A stretch of 64,000 bases of DNA from Spirochaetota bacterium (GCA_022703505.1 JAKLDN010000009.1:1-64000); one strand, 5' to 3'. Positions 1-9,648 are shown, counted from the first letter of the stretch. Notes: generated by a model not told the origin, from the letters alone. Made by a program: numbers and translations.

Positions 1-1
1 G

Positions 2-682
2 ATCTTCGAGGACTCCCTCCGGGCCCAGCACGTCACGGAGGAGGAGGCCCGGGTCTTCAAGCCCGCCCGGAAGGACATCACCCAGGACGAGGCGCGGGCC
101 TACGCAGCGGGCCGGTCTCTCACGGAGGAGGAAGCCTCCCGATACCGGGACACATCGGCCCGGGACGCCGCCGACGCCCTGGCCGCCTACGCGGCCGCGT
201 CCTCCCCGAACCGGCCGGCACCGGCGGCCTCCACGGGCCGTCCCGCCGAGTTCACCCCCGTCGTGAAGCGCACGGGCTCTCTCAGAGTAGAATTCCGGGT
301 GGAGGACCAGAATCCCAACATCGGCCTCCGGAACGTCCGGACCCTGCAGTCCGGCGGCAAGAAAACCATCGGGGGCAAGCGCAGCGACTTCCTGGTCTTC
401 CTGGTCCCCGTTCCCCCCCGGGCCGCGGAGGTGTACTTCGACGGCGAGGACCTGACCGTCGTACCCCTGCGCCCCGAACTCTTCCCGGACTACACGGGAC
501 CCATCCCGGGCTGCCTGGGCACTCCGATACGGATGGTCAACCGGTTCGGGAAGGTGCTGACCCTAACCTTCGACCGGTACGTGCCGCCCGCGGACAGGCT
601 CAACAAGATCCTGCGCTGTCTGGAGTCGCCGGGGATACCGGCCTTGAACGGGGACGATACGGCCGGGAGCGGTACGGCCTAG
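2..682 (+). CDS. Hypothetical protein, 3' part (cut by left edge)
   Basis: The reading frame is open from base 2 to the TAG at 680-682, giving 226 residues, so the true start lies outside the window. The first ~85 residues are Glu/Ala/Arg-rich and probably helical or disordered. The C-terminal ~140 residues look folded, with beta-rich stretches such as LVFLVPVPP and VLTLTFDRYVPP. A methionine at 263 could be taken as a start, but the frame upstream has the same amino acid character, so I treat the gene as partial. I recognise no domain and assign no function. It converges on the HEAT-repeat gene and is separated from it by a nested palindrome. Confidence 0.6.
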   Translation: MFEDSLRAQHVTEEEARVFKPARKDITQDEARAYAAGRSLTEEEASRYRDTSARDAADALAAYAAASSPNRPAPAASTGRPAEFTPVVKRTGSLRVEFRVEDQNPNIGLRNVRTLQSGGKKTIGGKRSDFLVFLVPVPPRAAEVYFDGEDLTVVPLRPELFPDYTGPIPGCLGTPIRMVNRFGKVLTLTFDRYVPPADRLNKILRCLESPGIPALNGDDTAGSGTA

Positions 683-748
683 GAGCCTGTCGGACTTGTG
701 GATTTTTAGCACCGATGGGCGCTAAAAATTCCCTATTAAGAGGCTCCT
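681..748. repeat. Nested palindrome between convergent genes (REP/MITE-like or bidirectional terminator)
   Basis: Outer arms AGGAGCCT (681-688) and AGGCTCCT (741-748) are perfect reverse complements. Inside them ATTTTTAGC (702-710) pairs perfectly with GCTAAAAAT (721-729) around a 10-base loop. The A+T-rich inner stem could terminate transcription from either side, but the matching outer arms and the exact fit between two stop codons also suggest a small mobile palindromic repeat. No second copy was noticed in this window. Confidence 0.6.
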
Positions 749-751
749 AGT

Positions 752-2080
752 CTACAGTTCGGCCAGGGCCGCCGCGGCGCGTGTCCGCACGGACTCGACC
801 TTGTCCGATTCCGCCATCACCGCGATCGCGGATCTCAGGGACTGGACCTTGTTCCGGCGCACCCAGTCGATTCCGGCGATCCGGGTCCCGAAGTCCGGAC
901 TGTTCAGCAGGTAGGTCTGCACCAGGGGAGCGGCGGCCTTGTCGGTCCCCTGGACCAGGGCCCGCTGGAAGGCCTTGAGCAGGGAGGGATCCTTGGAAGC
1001 GGCCTCCGCCGCCAGGGCCTTCTCCAAGTCGGCCCGGGATCCGTCCGCGTCCCGTTCCAGGAGGGCGGAGAAGGCCCCCGCCCGGGACGGTACATCCACT
1101 TTCTTGTCCTGCAGAAGTTCCCGCAGGAACTCAAGGTTCTCCCGTCCCCCCATCCCGGCCAAGGCCTTGATGGCTTCATCCTTGATCTTCCGGTCCGGAT
1201 CGTTCCTCGCCCGGAACCGGATGAAGGGCTCCGCCTCCCGGATCGAGCGCGAGGCGGAAGCCTTGACCGCCGCCAACCGAACCGCGGGGACGCTGTCCCT
1301 CAATCCCTGGACGATGGCGGCGTCCGCCTCGGAACCGGGGAAATTCCCCAGGGCGGTCATCGCGGCTCCCCGAACCTGGGGATCCTCCCCGTTGGCCGCC
1401 CGTACCAGGGAGGGGACCGCCCGGGCGTCCTTGATCTTCCCCAGGGCCTCCGCGGCGAACATCCGTGTCCCCTTCTTGCCCGCCGTGTCGTCCAAGGTCC
1501 TCATGAGGCTCTCGACCGCCGCCTGGGCCCCGATCTCCCCCAAGGCCAGGATGACGTCCTGACGCAGGGAATCGGAGGACTCCTCGGATTCGTACAGGCC
1601 GAGGAGCAGGTCCGTCTCCGGGGCGCCCCCGGCCCGGCCGAGGAGGCGTATGGCCGGGGAAAGGTACTTGGATTCCCGGGATTCCACGATCTCCCGGGCC
1701 TCGGGGATCCCCTCCCGGGCCTTGACCGCGGATAGGTAGCCCAGCGCCGCGTTCACGGACTGGGCGGATTCCTGGTCCCGTCCGTCCAAAAGGGAGACCG
1801 CGGCGGGAACCGCCCCGGGCCATTCCCGGACGGTGAAGAACCTCAGCAATGCTTCCCGGAGGCGGGGACTCCGGGTTTCCCCGAGGAGGACGAGAAGGTC
1901 GGGATTGAAGGTGTCGTCCTTTTCGTTCTGGAGGGCCGTGACGAGTTCCAGGAGCTCGGACTCGATGCCGTACCGGATCACGTCGCGCCGCTTCTCCGGG
2001 GAGGCAGACCCCTGGGCCCCCAGCAGGGCCGCGGCAAGGAGGAACGCCGGTAGATACTGGAACCTCTTCACGCCCACCAT
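752..2080 (-). CDS. Exported HEAT-repeat protein
   Basis: The product has a signal peptide (basic MVGVKRF, then a hydrophobic stretch ending in ALLGAQGSA) followed by about 400 residues of repeated helical pairs. These carry HEAT/PBS-lyase-like signatures, for example ALGEIGAQAAVESLMRTL, ALGKIKDARAVPSLVRAA and ALGNFPGSEADAAIVQGL. HEAT arrays are protein-interaction scaffolds; the partner cannot be read from sequence. I chose the ATG at 2080 because GGAG lies 7 bases upstream and it gives an ideal signal peptide; a longer version to 2107 is possible. It is the last gene of the long minus-strand operon, 72 bases after tgt, and probably acts in the periplasm. Confidence 0.8.
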   Translation of the reverse strand: MVGVKRFQYLPAFLLAAALLGAQGSASPEKRRDVIRYGIESELLELVTALQNEKDDTFNPDLLVLLGETRSPRLREALLRFFTVREWPGAVPAAVSLLDGRDQESAQSVNAALGYLSAVKAREGIPEAREIVESRESKYLSPAIRLLGRAGGAPETDLLLGLYESEESSDSLRQDVILALGEIGAQAAVESLMRTLDDTAGKKGTRMFAAEALGKIKDARAVPSLVRAANGEDPQVRGAAMTALGNFPGSEADAAIVQGLRDSVPAVRLAAVKASASRSIREAEPFIRFRARNDPDRKIKDEAIKALAGMGGRENLEFLRELLQDKKVDVPSRAGAFSALLERDADGSRADLEKALAAEAASKDPSLLKAFQRALVQGTDKAAAPLVQTYLLNSPDFGTRIAGIDWVRRNKVQSLRSAIAVMAESDKVESVRTRAAAALAEL

Positions 2081-2152
2081 CCTTTCTCTCCGGTTCCTTC
2101 CGGTCACGCCGCCGCGGCCGGTCCGGAAGGCCCGTGCGCGGCGCCGGCCGGA

Positions 2153-3280
2153 TCAACCGAGGTACTTCGCGTAGAAGGCCTTCTTGTACTCCCCGAAGGA
2201 TCCGCTCTCTATACTATATCGGATTCGAGAGACCAGGTCCCTGAGGAAGTAGAGATTGTGATAGGACGCCAGTATGGACCAGAGGATCTCGCCGTTCTTG
2301 TAGAGGTGGCGGAGATAGGCCCGGGAGTATTGCCGGCAGACTCGGCATCCGCATTCCTCGTCGGGCGGGCCGAAGTCGCGCTCGTACTGGGCGTTCTTGA
2401 TGACCAGCTTCCCGGAGAAGGTGAACAGAAGACCGTTCCGGGCGGTCCGGGTGGGCAGGACGCAGTCGAACATGTCGATGCCGTTCTCCACGGCCGCCAG
2501 GATGTATTCCGGCGTCCCTATGCCCATGACATAGCGGGGCTTGGATTCCGGCAGGAGGTCCGCGGAGTACGCCAGGGTCTCCTCGAAGACCTCGAAGGGT
2601 TCCCCCACGGAAAGTCCCCCCAGGGCCACTCCGGGCAGGTCCAGGGCCAGGATCTCCTCGGCGCTCCGGGCCCGAAGAGCAGGATAGAAATTACCTTGTA
2701 CGATCCCGAATAGACTGCCGCGGAAATCCCCGCGGGTGGCCAGCCACCGTTCCTTGGAACGCCGGGCCCAGTCCGAGGTCATCTTCAGGGCTTCCAGGGC
2801 TTCACGCTCCGGTGCCCCGTAGGGGGTACAGACGTCCAACTGCATGAAGATGTCGCTGGCCAGGGCGGTCTGGATATCGACCGCGTCCTCCGGCCGTAGT
2901 ACGTGCCGGGAACCGTCGATGTGGGACTGGAACCTAACGCCCTCCTGGGTGATCTTCCGGAACTGTGCCAGAGAAAAGACTTGGAAACCTCCGGAATCGG
3001 TCAAAAAGTTACCCTTCCAGCCGGTGAACCCGTGCAGGCCCCCGGCCTCGCGGATCAGACCATGCCCGGGGCGAAGGTACAGGTGGTAGGTGTTCGCCAG
3101 GATGATCTCGAAACCCATCTCCTCGAGGTACTCCTTGGGAACCGCCTTGACGGTAGCGTTGGTTCCCACGGGCATGAAGGCCGGGGTGCGCACCCTCCCG
3201 TGGGGAAGTTCCAGGACTCCGGTCCTGGCCTTGGTCCGCCCGTCCCGGGCATGGATCGTGAAGATTTCCGTTCCGTCCAT
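2153..3280 (-). CDS. tgt: Queuine tRNA-ribosyltransferase (TGT)
   Basis: The product exchanges guanine-34 of GUN-anticodon tRNAs for the queuosine precursor preQ1. It has 375 residues, the usual bacterial length. TDSGGFQVFSL holds the first catalytic Asp (D95), DMFDCVLPTR holds the nucleophilic Asp (D272), and the zinc site is C310-x-C312-x2-C315 with H341. The start is ATG. The gene lies 14 bases after the LptG-like permease gene. queA, the next enzyme of the queuosine pathway, is encoded separately at 40423-41439 on the same strand. Confidence 0.97.
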   Translation of the reverse strand: MDGTEIFTIHARDGRTKARTGVLELPHGRVRTPAFMPVGTNATVKAVPKEYLEEMGFEIILANTYHLYLRPGHGLIREAGGLHGFTGWKGNFLTDSGGFQVFSLAQFRKITQEGVRFQSHIDGSRHVLRPEDAVDIQTALASDIFMQLDVCTPYGAPEREALEALKMTSDWARRSKERWLATRGDFRGSLFGIVQGNFYPALRARSAEEILALDLPGVALGGLSVGEPFEVFEETLAYSADLLPESKPRYVMGIGTPEYILAAVENGIDMFDCVLPTRTARNGLLFTFSGKLVIKNAQYERDFGPPDEECGCRVCRQYSRAYLRHLYKNGEILWSILASYHNLYFLRDLVSRIRYSIESGSFGEYKKAFYAKYLG

Positions 3281-3294
3281 CGCGACTCCTCGAC

Positions 3295-4380
3295 TCAGGT
3301 ATGGGCCGTCCTAAACAGGAGAATCCCCAGGGCCAGGAAGAAGACCACCGGCGCGGCGGCTCCGGCGGCCGGGGTGATGAGATCCAGACGGGCCAGGAGC
3401 AGGGAGACCATCCGGATGACGTAATAGCCCGTGGAGGCGGCAAGGCTTATGAGCAGGCTTGAAAGGAGGATGTTCTTGCGGAGTCGGCCTCCCGCTCCGA
3501 TCGAAAGCAGGGCCACGACCAGGGGGGTCGCCGCGAAGGTGAACCGCTCGTAGGCCTCCGCCAGGGCACCCCGGAAGGGCAATCCCGCGGCCCGGAGGAA
3601 GCGCACGTACTCCAGGGCTTCCGCCGTGCTGAGCTCCTCCAGGTCCTTGCGGCCTTTTCGGAAGGACGCCGGGGGTTCCGCGTACCCGGGAGACGACCAG
3701 GAAGGAGCGAAGGTCTCCGTGTACGCCCCGTCGGGACCGAGCGACCAGATCCGGACGTCCAGGAAATCCCATCGGCTCCCGTCCCACCGGGCCCGGCGGG
3801 CGTCCACCCGTTCCAGGAAGACACCGCGCTCGTCCCTTCGGACGGCGGTGACCCCGGAGAGGGACGCGCCCGAGTCGTCGAAGTAATCCGCCGTCCAGAC
3901 GACTCCGGACTTCCGGTTGAACAGTGCGATTTCCGCATTGTTCAAGGTGACGGTCTGTCCCATCAGGGACCGGGAAGCCTCCTTCTTTAGGCGCAGGACG
4001 GGAAGGGCGACGGAATCCTCGAACCAGAATCCGAAGGCGGACGCGAATCCCGCAAAAATCAGCACCGGGATCGCGAAGGAGGCCAGGGAAATCCCGGACC
4101 CGTGGATCACGATGAGTTCGTTCGACGTCTTGAGAGCGCCGAAACCGTAGGCGGCCCCGAAGAGCATGGCCGGGGCGATCGACAGCGACACGCACCGCGG
4201 GAGGTACAGGGCCATCACGCGGAAGACCTGGGCCGACGACGCCTCGTTCTGGATGTACTTCACGAGGTTGGCGAAGAGGTCGATCAGTTCGAAGAGCAGG
4301 GAGAAAAACGCCACCGCTGCCAGGAAGGCCGGAACGACGTTGGCCAGGACATAGGCCTGGAGGGTCCACCCGGTCTTCAC
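3295..4380 (-). CDS. lptG: LptF/LptG-family permease (LptG-like, YjgQ)
   Basis: This 361-residue protein has the YjgP/YjgQ architecture: two or three transmembrane segments near the N terminus, a periplasmic beta-jellyroll region at about 135-265, and three transmembrane segments at the C terminus. With the adjacent gene it would form the membrane part of the ABC transporter that extracts outer-membrane glycolipid (LPS in proteobacteria). Treponema-type spirochaetes are generally held to lack classical LPS, so the substrate may be another lipid; that is inference. The start codon is GTG, four bases after the lptF-like stop. Which paralogue is F and which is G rests only on order and size. Confidence 0.85.
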   Translation of the reverse strand: MKTGWTLQAYVLANVVPAFLAAVAFFSLLFELIDLFANLVKYIQNEASSAQVFRVMALYLPRCVSLSIAPAMLFGAAYGFGALKTSNELIVIHGSGISLASFAIPVLIFAGFASAFGFWFEDSVALPVLRLKKEASRSLMGQTVTLNNAEIALFNRKSGVVWTADYFDDSGASLSGVTAVRRDERGVFLERVDARRARWDGSRWDFLDVRIWSLGPDGAYTETFAPSWSSPGYAEPPASFRKGRKDLEELSTAEALEYVRFLRAAGLPFRGALAEAYERFTFAATPLVVALLSIGAGGRLRKNILLSSLLISLAASTGYYVIRMVSLLLARLDLITPAAGAAAPVVFFLALGILLFRTAHT

Positions 4381-4384
4381 GCGC

Positions 4385-5668
4385 CTACCCCATCACCCGC
4401 TTGGTCGCGAAGGCGGCTCCGCCGGCGGCCAGGACGAAGACGTTCGGCGCCCACATGGCCCAGAAGGGTGAGATGCCCTCGATGCGGTTGCCCAGGGTCT
4501 GCCCCCCCGCCAGCATGGCCCAGTAGATCACGGCCACCAGAAGCCCGATGCCGAACCCCGCGGCCCGGCCGCCCCGGCGGGTGAGGGTGGCCAGAGGAAA
4601 GGCCAGGATCACGAAGCAGAAGGCTCCCGCGGGTATCGAGAACTTCTTGTAGTACTCCAAGCGATAGATCCTGAGGGTGCGCTCCTCCGCGGCGGGGACC
4701 GAGAGTCCGGCTACCCGCTCCAGCAGGGGCCTCAGCTCCGAGACCGCCTGGCCGGCGGGTGTCCTGCGGACCAGGGCCTTCAGGTACGCGTCCGCCGCCT
4801 GTTCCCGGGCGTCCCGGGCCTCCTCGGAACGCCGGACGGACCGGGCTTCCGCGGCCTTCTGCCGCTCCCGGATCAGGGCTCCCAGGTCCCGGGAGCTCAT
4901 CTCCCGGGGGCTCACGCCCAGGCTCATGTCGGAAATGTCCCGCAGAAGGAGGTTGTACTGCAGGGATTCCGCCTTCGACCACTCGAACCGGCCCGGCCGC
5001 GCGGGATCGTTCGACTGGCTGAAGACATCCTGCAGGGACAGGGTCAGGACCCCGGGTTCCCCCTCGGAGAGGGTTCCGGAGCCCGCCGAGATGATCCGCT
5101 TCTTCCCTCCCTGGGGGGTGTCCAGGATCAGGAGATCCCGCACGACTCCGTCCCGGGAGTCCCCGGACACGATGGTCAGGCCCTCCCACCTGCAGGCCGA
5201 ATGCGGGGTCAGCTCCAGGGCGGGAGACACGGCCAGGATCCTGCGGTACAGCCGGCTGAAATTCACGGTACCCAGAGGAAGGAGCGCGTCGTTCATCACG
5301 AAGGAGCCGGCCGAGAAAAGGGCCCCCAATACCAGGAAGGGCAGGAAAATACGCCGGGGGGAGACCCCCGCGGACTGGAGCACCAGGAGTTCGGAATCCG
5401 CGGAAAGGCGGCCCGCGGCCATCAAGGCCCCCGTCAGGGAGGCGAAGGGAAAGGCCAGGGCCAGGACCGCCGGGGTGGCGTAGAAGATCAATTTCGCCAC
5501 GTCCCAGACCGGAGCCCGCTTGGCCAGGATGTCCTCCGCCATGAGGAGCATCTGGTTGGCGAAGAAGACCAGGAAGAAGAAGGCGAAGGAAACGGAGAAG
5601 GCCAGGAGGAATTCCCCCAGGATGTACCTCTCCAGGGTAGCGTGTCGTCCCGGGCCCCGCCGCTTCAT
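4385..5668 (-). CDS. lptF: LptF/LptG-family permease (LptF-like, YjgP)
   Basis: This YjgP/YjgQ-family membrane protein has 427 residues. The N-terminal block (LERYILGEFLLAFSVSFAFF, then ILVL-type helices including a motif like SADSELLVLQSAGVS) matches the family coupling region. A periplasmic domain follows at about 135-340 and three C-terminal helices close the protein. It is longer than the usual ~360 residues because of an Ala/Arg/Glu-rich, probably helical insertion at about 255-300 (REMSSRDLGALIRERQKAAE). It lies 8 bases after dut and 4 bases before the second permease, so the two are almost certainly co-expressed as a heterodimer. Confidence 0.85.
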   Translation of the reverse strand: MKRRGPGRHATLERYILGEFLLAFSVSFAFFFLVFFANQMLLMAEDILAKRAPVWDVAKLIFYATPAVLALAFPFASLTGALMAAGRLSADSELLVLQSAGVSPRRIFLPFLVLGALFSAGSFVMNDALLPLGTVNFSRLYRRILAVSPALELTPHSACRWEGLTIVSGDSRDGVVRDLLILDTPQGGKKRIISAGSGTLSEGEPGVLTLSLQDVFSQSNDPARPGRFEWSKAESLQYNLLLRDISDMSLGVSPREMSSRDLGALIRERQKAAEARSVRRSEEARDAREQAADAYLKALVRRTPAGQAVSELRPLLERVAGLSVPAAEERTLRIYRLEYYKKFSIPAGAFCFVILAFPLATLTRRGGRAAGFGIGLLVAVIYWAMLAGGQTLGNRIEGISPFWAMWAPNVFVLAAGGAAFATKRVMG

Positions 5669-5676
5669 CGGGAATC

Positions 5677-6120
5677 TCAGGCCCGCCCCGTGGAGCCGAA
5701 TCCGCCCCCGCCCCGGCCGCTATCTGTGAGTGACTCAACCCTTGTGAAGGAAGCCCGTACGACGGGGGCGAAGACGAGCTGGGCGATCCGGTCCCCGGGC
5801 CGGACGGTGAAAGGCTCCGTTCCGAGGTTGGCCAGGATGACCCGGATCTCGCCCCGGTAGTCCGAGTCGACGGTGCCCGGGGAGTTCAGGCAGGTGATGC
5901 CGTGTTCCAGGGCCAGCCCGGATCGGGGCCGCACCTGGGCTTCCCACCCCTCCGGAAACTCCATGCGGAGCCCCGTGGGGACCGCGGTCCGTCCTCCGGG
6001 CTCAAGGACGAGGGGTTCGGCTAGATGGGCGCGCAGATCCGCACCGGAGGCCCCGTCCGACTTGTATTCCGGCAGCCGGGCTCCGTCCTCCGAGGTGATG
6101 CGCACGGACAGGACTTCCAT
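5677..6120 (-). CDS. dut: Deoxyuridine 5'-triphosphate nucleotidohydrolase (dUTPase)
   Basis: The trimeric dUTPase hydrolyses dUTP to dUMP, keeping uracil out of DNA and feeding dTMP synthesis. All five motifs are visible: [42 protein letters not shown] and the Gly-rich C-terminal [11 protein letters not shown] that closes over the substrate. I prefer the ATG at 6120 (147 residues): GGAGG (6131-6127) is 6 bases upstream. An in-frame ATG at 6126 overlaps the upstream stop (ATGA) but would touch the same GGAGG. The gene is translationally coupled to the M16 peptidase gene. Confidence 0.95.
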   Translation of the reverse strand: MEVLSVRITSEDGARLPEYKSDGASGADLRAHLAEPLVLEPGGRTAVPTGLRMEFPEGWEAQVRPRSGLALEHGITCLNSPGTVDSDYRGEIRVILANLGTEPFTVRPGDRIAQLVFAPVVRASFTRVESLTDSGRGGGGFGSTGRA

Positions 6121-6122
6121 CC

Positions 6123-7391
6123 TCATCCTCCGTTTTCGTCCGCGCCGAGGGAGTTCCGGATCCGGGCGCCGATCCGGCCGTAGGCCAGGGCACCCGAAGA
6201 ACCCCGGAAGATCAGGTCCCGGACGGCCCGGACCCGCTCCGGATCGACCCCCAATATCCCGCGGCAGAAGGTTTCGTACGGTTCCGCCCGGCCGAACCGC
6301 ATCCATTGACGGGCCAAGGTCCGCATCCGGGTTTCCGTGTCGTCCGCGGCCACCATATCCTGACCGTGGATGTGGGCCACCGCCTCGGCGACCTCCTCCT
6401 CCGTGAGCCCGGACATGTGAAGGCCGTCGAGCTCGCTCCGTATCATATCCCACAATCGGGGAAAATTGGAGGGAGCGCTGACCGCGGTGACGTAGAACAT
6501 ACCGTATTCCCGGGCGCTCGCGTAGGAGGATCCGATGGAGTAGCACAACCCCCGGGCTTCCCGGATGTTCTGGAAAAGCCGGGAACTGGAGGACTCCCCG
6601 AAGGCGCAGTTGAGGGCGTCCAGGGCCGCCAGCTCCTCCCTTGCAAGACCGGGGGGCAGTTCGAAGCCCGAGACCAGGTAGACTTGGCCCGCGGGGGCGG
6701 AACGGCACCAGGAACCGGGATGGAATTCCGGTCCCGAGGTGGCCGGGACCGGCCGGCCGGCCGGGACACCCTCGAGGGCGGCATCCAGGGCCGATGCCAG
6801 CCGCTCAGGATCGAAGTTGCCCGCGGCGGAGACGGTCAGGTTGCCGGGAACGAGGTAGTCCCGGTAGAAGCGGAACAATCCGTCCCGGTCGACCCTGTCC
6901 ACGTCCGCGGGCTCACCGGCCACCCGCCGTGCAAGGGGGTGTCCCGACCAGACCCGGGCATGGAACTCGTCCGCAGCGTCCTCCTCGGGATCGTCCCGGG
7001 CCGCCAGGACCTCGGAACGGATCACGTCCCGCTCGCGCAGGAATTCCGCGGGGTCGAAGACGGAACGGAAGGCCATGTCGGCCAGGAGTTCTACCGCGTC
7101 GGCCCATCGGTCCGCGGGCAGGGTGCAGTGGACGCAGAGGGTGTTCTTTTCGGTGAATGCGTTGAGATAGCCCCCGGCCCGCTCGGCTTGCCGCGCCAGG
7201 GTCCGTGCATCCCTCGTGCCGGTGCCCTTGAAGAGCATGTGCTCGACGAAGTGGGTGTAGCCGCGCTCGGAATCCATCTCCATCCCGGAACCCAGGGGGA
7301 ACCAGAACCCGATGGTCACGGAGTGGGACGCGGGTACGGGCTCGAGCACTGCGGCCGCGCCGCTCGGTCTTCGGGATTGACGGATTTCCAT
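6123..7391 (-). CDS. M16-family zinc metallopeptidase (processing-peptidase type)
   Basis: This 422-residue M16B-type peptidase has the inverted zinc motif HFVEH (about residues 47-51), and the third zinc ligand is expected at the Glu of [10 protein letters not shown] about 76 residues later. The C-terminal half carries the M16 R/Y pair region ([20 protein letters not shown]). Bacterial relatives beside pnp (PqqL/YmxG/MlpA-like) are intracellular or membrane-associated oligopeptidases of poorly defined substrate. I chose ATG 7391 over an upstream TTG (7409) because GAGG lies 7 bases before it. It follows pnp across a terminator-like hairpin and overlaps dut. Confidence 0.9.
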   Translation of the reverse strand: MEIRQSRRPSGAAAVLEPVPASHSVTIGFWFPLGSGMEMDSERGYTHFVEHMLFKGTGTRDARTLARQAERAGGYLNAFTEKNTLCVHCTLPADRWADAVELLADMAFRSVFDPAEFLRERDVIRSEVLAARDDPEEDAADEFHARVWSGHPLARRVAGEPADVDRVDRDGLFRFYRDYLVPGNLTVSAAGNFDPERLASALDAALEGVPAGRPVPATSGPEFHPGSWCRSAPAGQVYLVSGFELPPGLAREELAALDALNCAFGESSSSRLFQNIREARGLCYSIGSSYASAREYGMFYVTAVSAPSNFPRLWDMIRSELDGLHMSGLTEEEVAEAVAHIHGQDMVAADDTETRMRTLARQWMRFGRAEPYETFCRGILGVDPERVRAVRDLIFRGSSGALAYGRIGARIRNSLGADENGG

Positions 7392-7412
7392 GCACGGCCT
7401 CGATGACAAAGA

Positions 7413-7437
7413 GGCGGCCGGGATCGCCCCGGCCGCC
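7413..7437 (-). terminator. GC-rich hairpin after pnp
   Basis: A perfect 10-bp stem, GGCGGCCGGG (7413-7422) with CCCGGCCGCC (7428-7437), has a 5-base loop and is followed on the minus strand by a weak U-rich tail (TCTTTG). It lies between the pnp stop and the M16 ribosome-binding site, so it probably reduces rather than ends downstream transcription. Confidence 0.65.
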
Positions 7438-7451
7438 TGGTTATTTTCCGC

Positions 7452-9587
7452 TTACGGGCGGTGCGGGGGCGCGGAAGGAGCGGGACCCTCGCCCTTCGAG
7501 GCGCCCGAATCCTCCAGGGCGTCGATGTACGAGAGGTTCAGGCGGCCCATCTTGTCCACCTCGAGGAGCTTGACGTCCACCTTCTGGCCTTCCTTGAGCA
7601 CGTCCGTGACGGCGTTGACCCGGTGGCGGGCAAGACGGGAGATGTGGCACAGGCCTTCCTTGCCGGGCATGATCTCGATGAAGGCCCCGAAATCCATGAT
7701 CTTCTTCACGGTACCGTGGTAGATCTTCCCGACCTCGGGATCCTCCACGATGGCCAGGATGGCGTCCCGGGCCTCGTAGGCGTTCTTCTGCTGCTTGCCG
7801 TAGACCGTGCAGGATCCGTCGTCCTCGATGTTGATCTCCACGGAGTACATCTCGCAGAGGGCCTTGATGTTCTTGCCGCCGGGGCCGATGATGGCGCCGA
7901 TCTTCTCGGGATTGACGTGGAGGGAGACGATCTTCGGGGCATACTCGGAGATGTCCGAGGCCGGCGCGGGGAGGGCCTGGTTCATGATGCCCAGGATATG
8001 CATCCGGCCGCGCCGCGCCTGGTCCAGGGCCTTGGTCAGGATCTCCGTGGAAACCCCGGAAATCTTGATGTCCATCTGGAAGCCCGTGATCCCGTTCTCC
8101 GTCCCGGCCACCTTGAAGTCCATGTCGCCCAGGTGATCCTCGTCGCCCAGGATGTCCGAAAGCACGGCAAAGCGGCTGCCCTCGGTGATGAGGCCCATGG
8201 CGATGCCCGCCACGGGTTTCTTGAGGGGCACCCCGGCGGCCATCATGGAAAGGGAGCCGCCGCACACCGAGGCCATGGAGGAGGAGCCGTTGGATTCCAG
8301 GATCTCGGAGACCACGCGGACGGTGTAGGGGAATTTTTCCTTCGGGGGAAGGACCTTTTCCAGGGAGCGGCGGGCGAGGTTCCCGTGCCCGATCTCCCGC
8401 CGGCCGGTGCCGAGCCGTCCCACCTCACCGACCGAGAAGGGGGGGAAGTTGTAGTGGAGCATGAACCGGTCCCGCCGGTCACCCTCGATGTCGTCCAGGA
8501 TCTGCTCGTCGAAGACGGTGCCCAGGGTGGTGACCGCCAGGGCCTGGGTTTCCCCTCGGGTGAAGAGGGCCGATCCGTGGGTTCGGGGCAGGATGTCGAT
8601 CTCGCAGGTGATGGGCCGGATATCCTCCAGGCCGCGGCCGTCCACCCGGGTCCCGCGGTCCAGGATGCCGGAGCGGAGGATCTCGTACTGGAGGTCCTCC
8701 ATGAGGGCGTTGAAGAGCTTCTTCTGGACGTCATCCTCCGAGACCTGGGGGAAGGCGGCCAGGGTCTCCTTGATGGCCGCGGAGACGGCGGCTCCGCGCT
8801 CCTGCTTGACCTTGGTGAACAGGGCCTTGGAGAGCTTCTCCCGGGCCATCGCCGCGATCTCGTCCTTCCGGGCCAGCTGCACGGACATGGGCGCGAGGGG
8901 CAGCTTGGGCTTGCCCGCCTCGGACCGGAGCTTCTCGATCATGGCGCAGATGTCCGAGATGGGTCCCCGGGCGCGCTCGATGGCCTCGATCATCAGGGTT
9001 TCGGCGACCTCGGAGGCATCCCCCTCCACCATGGTGATTCCGTCCTTGGTCCCGGCCACGATGATCTCGAGCTGGCTGCGGCCGATCTGGTCGAAGGTGG
9101 GATTGATGACGAACTGGCCGTCCACGTGGCAGACCCGCACCGCCGCGATGGGACCCGCGAAGGGGATGTCCGAGATGTGGACCGCGGCGCTGGCCGCGTT
9201 GATCCCGACGATGTCCGGAGGATTGACCTGGTCCGTGGAGATGCAGGTCGGTACGACCTGGATCTCTCGGCCGAAGGCCTTGTCGAAGAGGGGGCGCATG
9301 GGCCGGTCGATGAGGCGGGAGACCAGGATCTCCTTGTCCTTCGGACGGGTCTCTCGCTTGATGAAGCCGCCGGGAATCTTGCCGGCGGCGTAGTACTTCT
9401 CGTTGTATTCCACGGTGAGGGGGACGAAGTCCAGGCCCTCGGTGGCGGAGGAGGCGCAGCAGGCGGTGGCGATCACCGCGGAGCCGCCGAATTTCGCGAA
9501 CACGGCGCCGTTGGCCTGCTTGGCCATGTGGCCGGTCTCGAGGATCAGTTTGTCGCCGTTCACATCGTACGCGACGGAATGTTTCAT
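7452..9587 (-). CDS. pnp: Polyribonucleotide nucleotidyltransferase (PNPase)
   Basis: PNPase degrades RNA 3'-5' by phosphorolysis and is a core RNA-decay enzyme. The product has two RNase PH domains: the first includes GGFIKRETRPKDKEILVSRLIDRPMRPLF, shared by the family, and the second holds the active centre with GRREIGHGNLARR and SNGSSSMASVCGG. A KH domain (IGAIIGPGGKNIKAL) and an S1 domain (VGKIYHGTVKKIMDFGAFIEI) follow. I place the start at ATG 9587 (711 residues), where the family usually begins with an xxVxYDVNG motif; upstream in-frame starts at 9605 and 9653 exist. Its place after rpsO is the classic bacterial order. Confidence 0.97.
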   Translation of the reverse strand: MKHSVAYDVNGDKLILETGHMAKQANGAVFAKFGGSAVIATACCASSATEGLDFVPLTVEYNEKYYAAGKIPGGFIKRETRPKDKEILVSRLIDRPMRPLFDKAFGREIQVVPTCISTDQVNPPDIVGINAASAAVHISDIPFAGPIAAVRVCHVDGQFVINPTFDQIGRSQLEIIVAGTKDGITMVEGDASEVAETLMIEAIERARGPISDICAMIEKLRSEAGKPKLPLAPMSVQLARKDEIAAMAREKLSKALFTKVKQERGAAVSAAIKETLAAFPQVSEDDVQKKLFNALMEDLQYEILRSGILDRGTRVDGRGLEDIRPITCEIDILPRTHGSALFTRGETQALAVTTLGTVFDEQILDDIEGDRRDRFMLHYNFPPFSVGEVGRLGTGRREIGHGNLARRSLEKVLPPKEKFPYTVRVVSEILESNGSSSMASVCGGSLSMMAAGVPLKKPVAGIAMGLITEGSRFAVLSDILGDEDHLGDMDFKVAGTENGITGFQMDIKISGVSTEILTKALDQARRGRMHILGIMNQALPAPASDISEYAPKIVSLHVNPEKIGAIIGPGGKNIKALCEMYSVEINIEDDGSCTVYGKQQKNAYEARDAILAIVEDPEVGKIYHGTVKKIMDFGAFIEIMPGKEGLCHISRLARHRVNAVTDVLKEGQKVDVKLLEVDKMGRLNLSYIDALEDSGASKGEGPAPSAPPHRP

Positions 9588-9614
9588 CGTAGGTTCTTTC
9601 TCCATTGTCCGGTA

Positions 9615-9648
9615 AATAAAAGGGCCCGAACAACCGTTCGTTCGGGCC
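9615..9648 (-). terminator. Rho-independent terminator after rpsO
   Basis: A perfect 9-bp stem, GGCCCGAAC (9623-9631) with GTTCGGGCC (9640-9648), is followed on the minus strand by CTTTTATTT. It lies between rpsO and pnp, so pnp expression would depend on read-through or on processing of this hairpin, as in the well-studied E. coli rpsO-pnp region. Confidence 0.8.
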
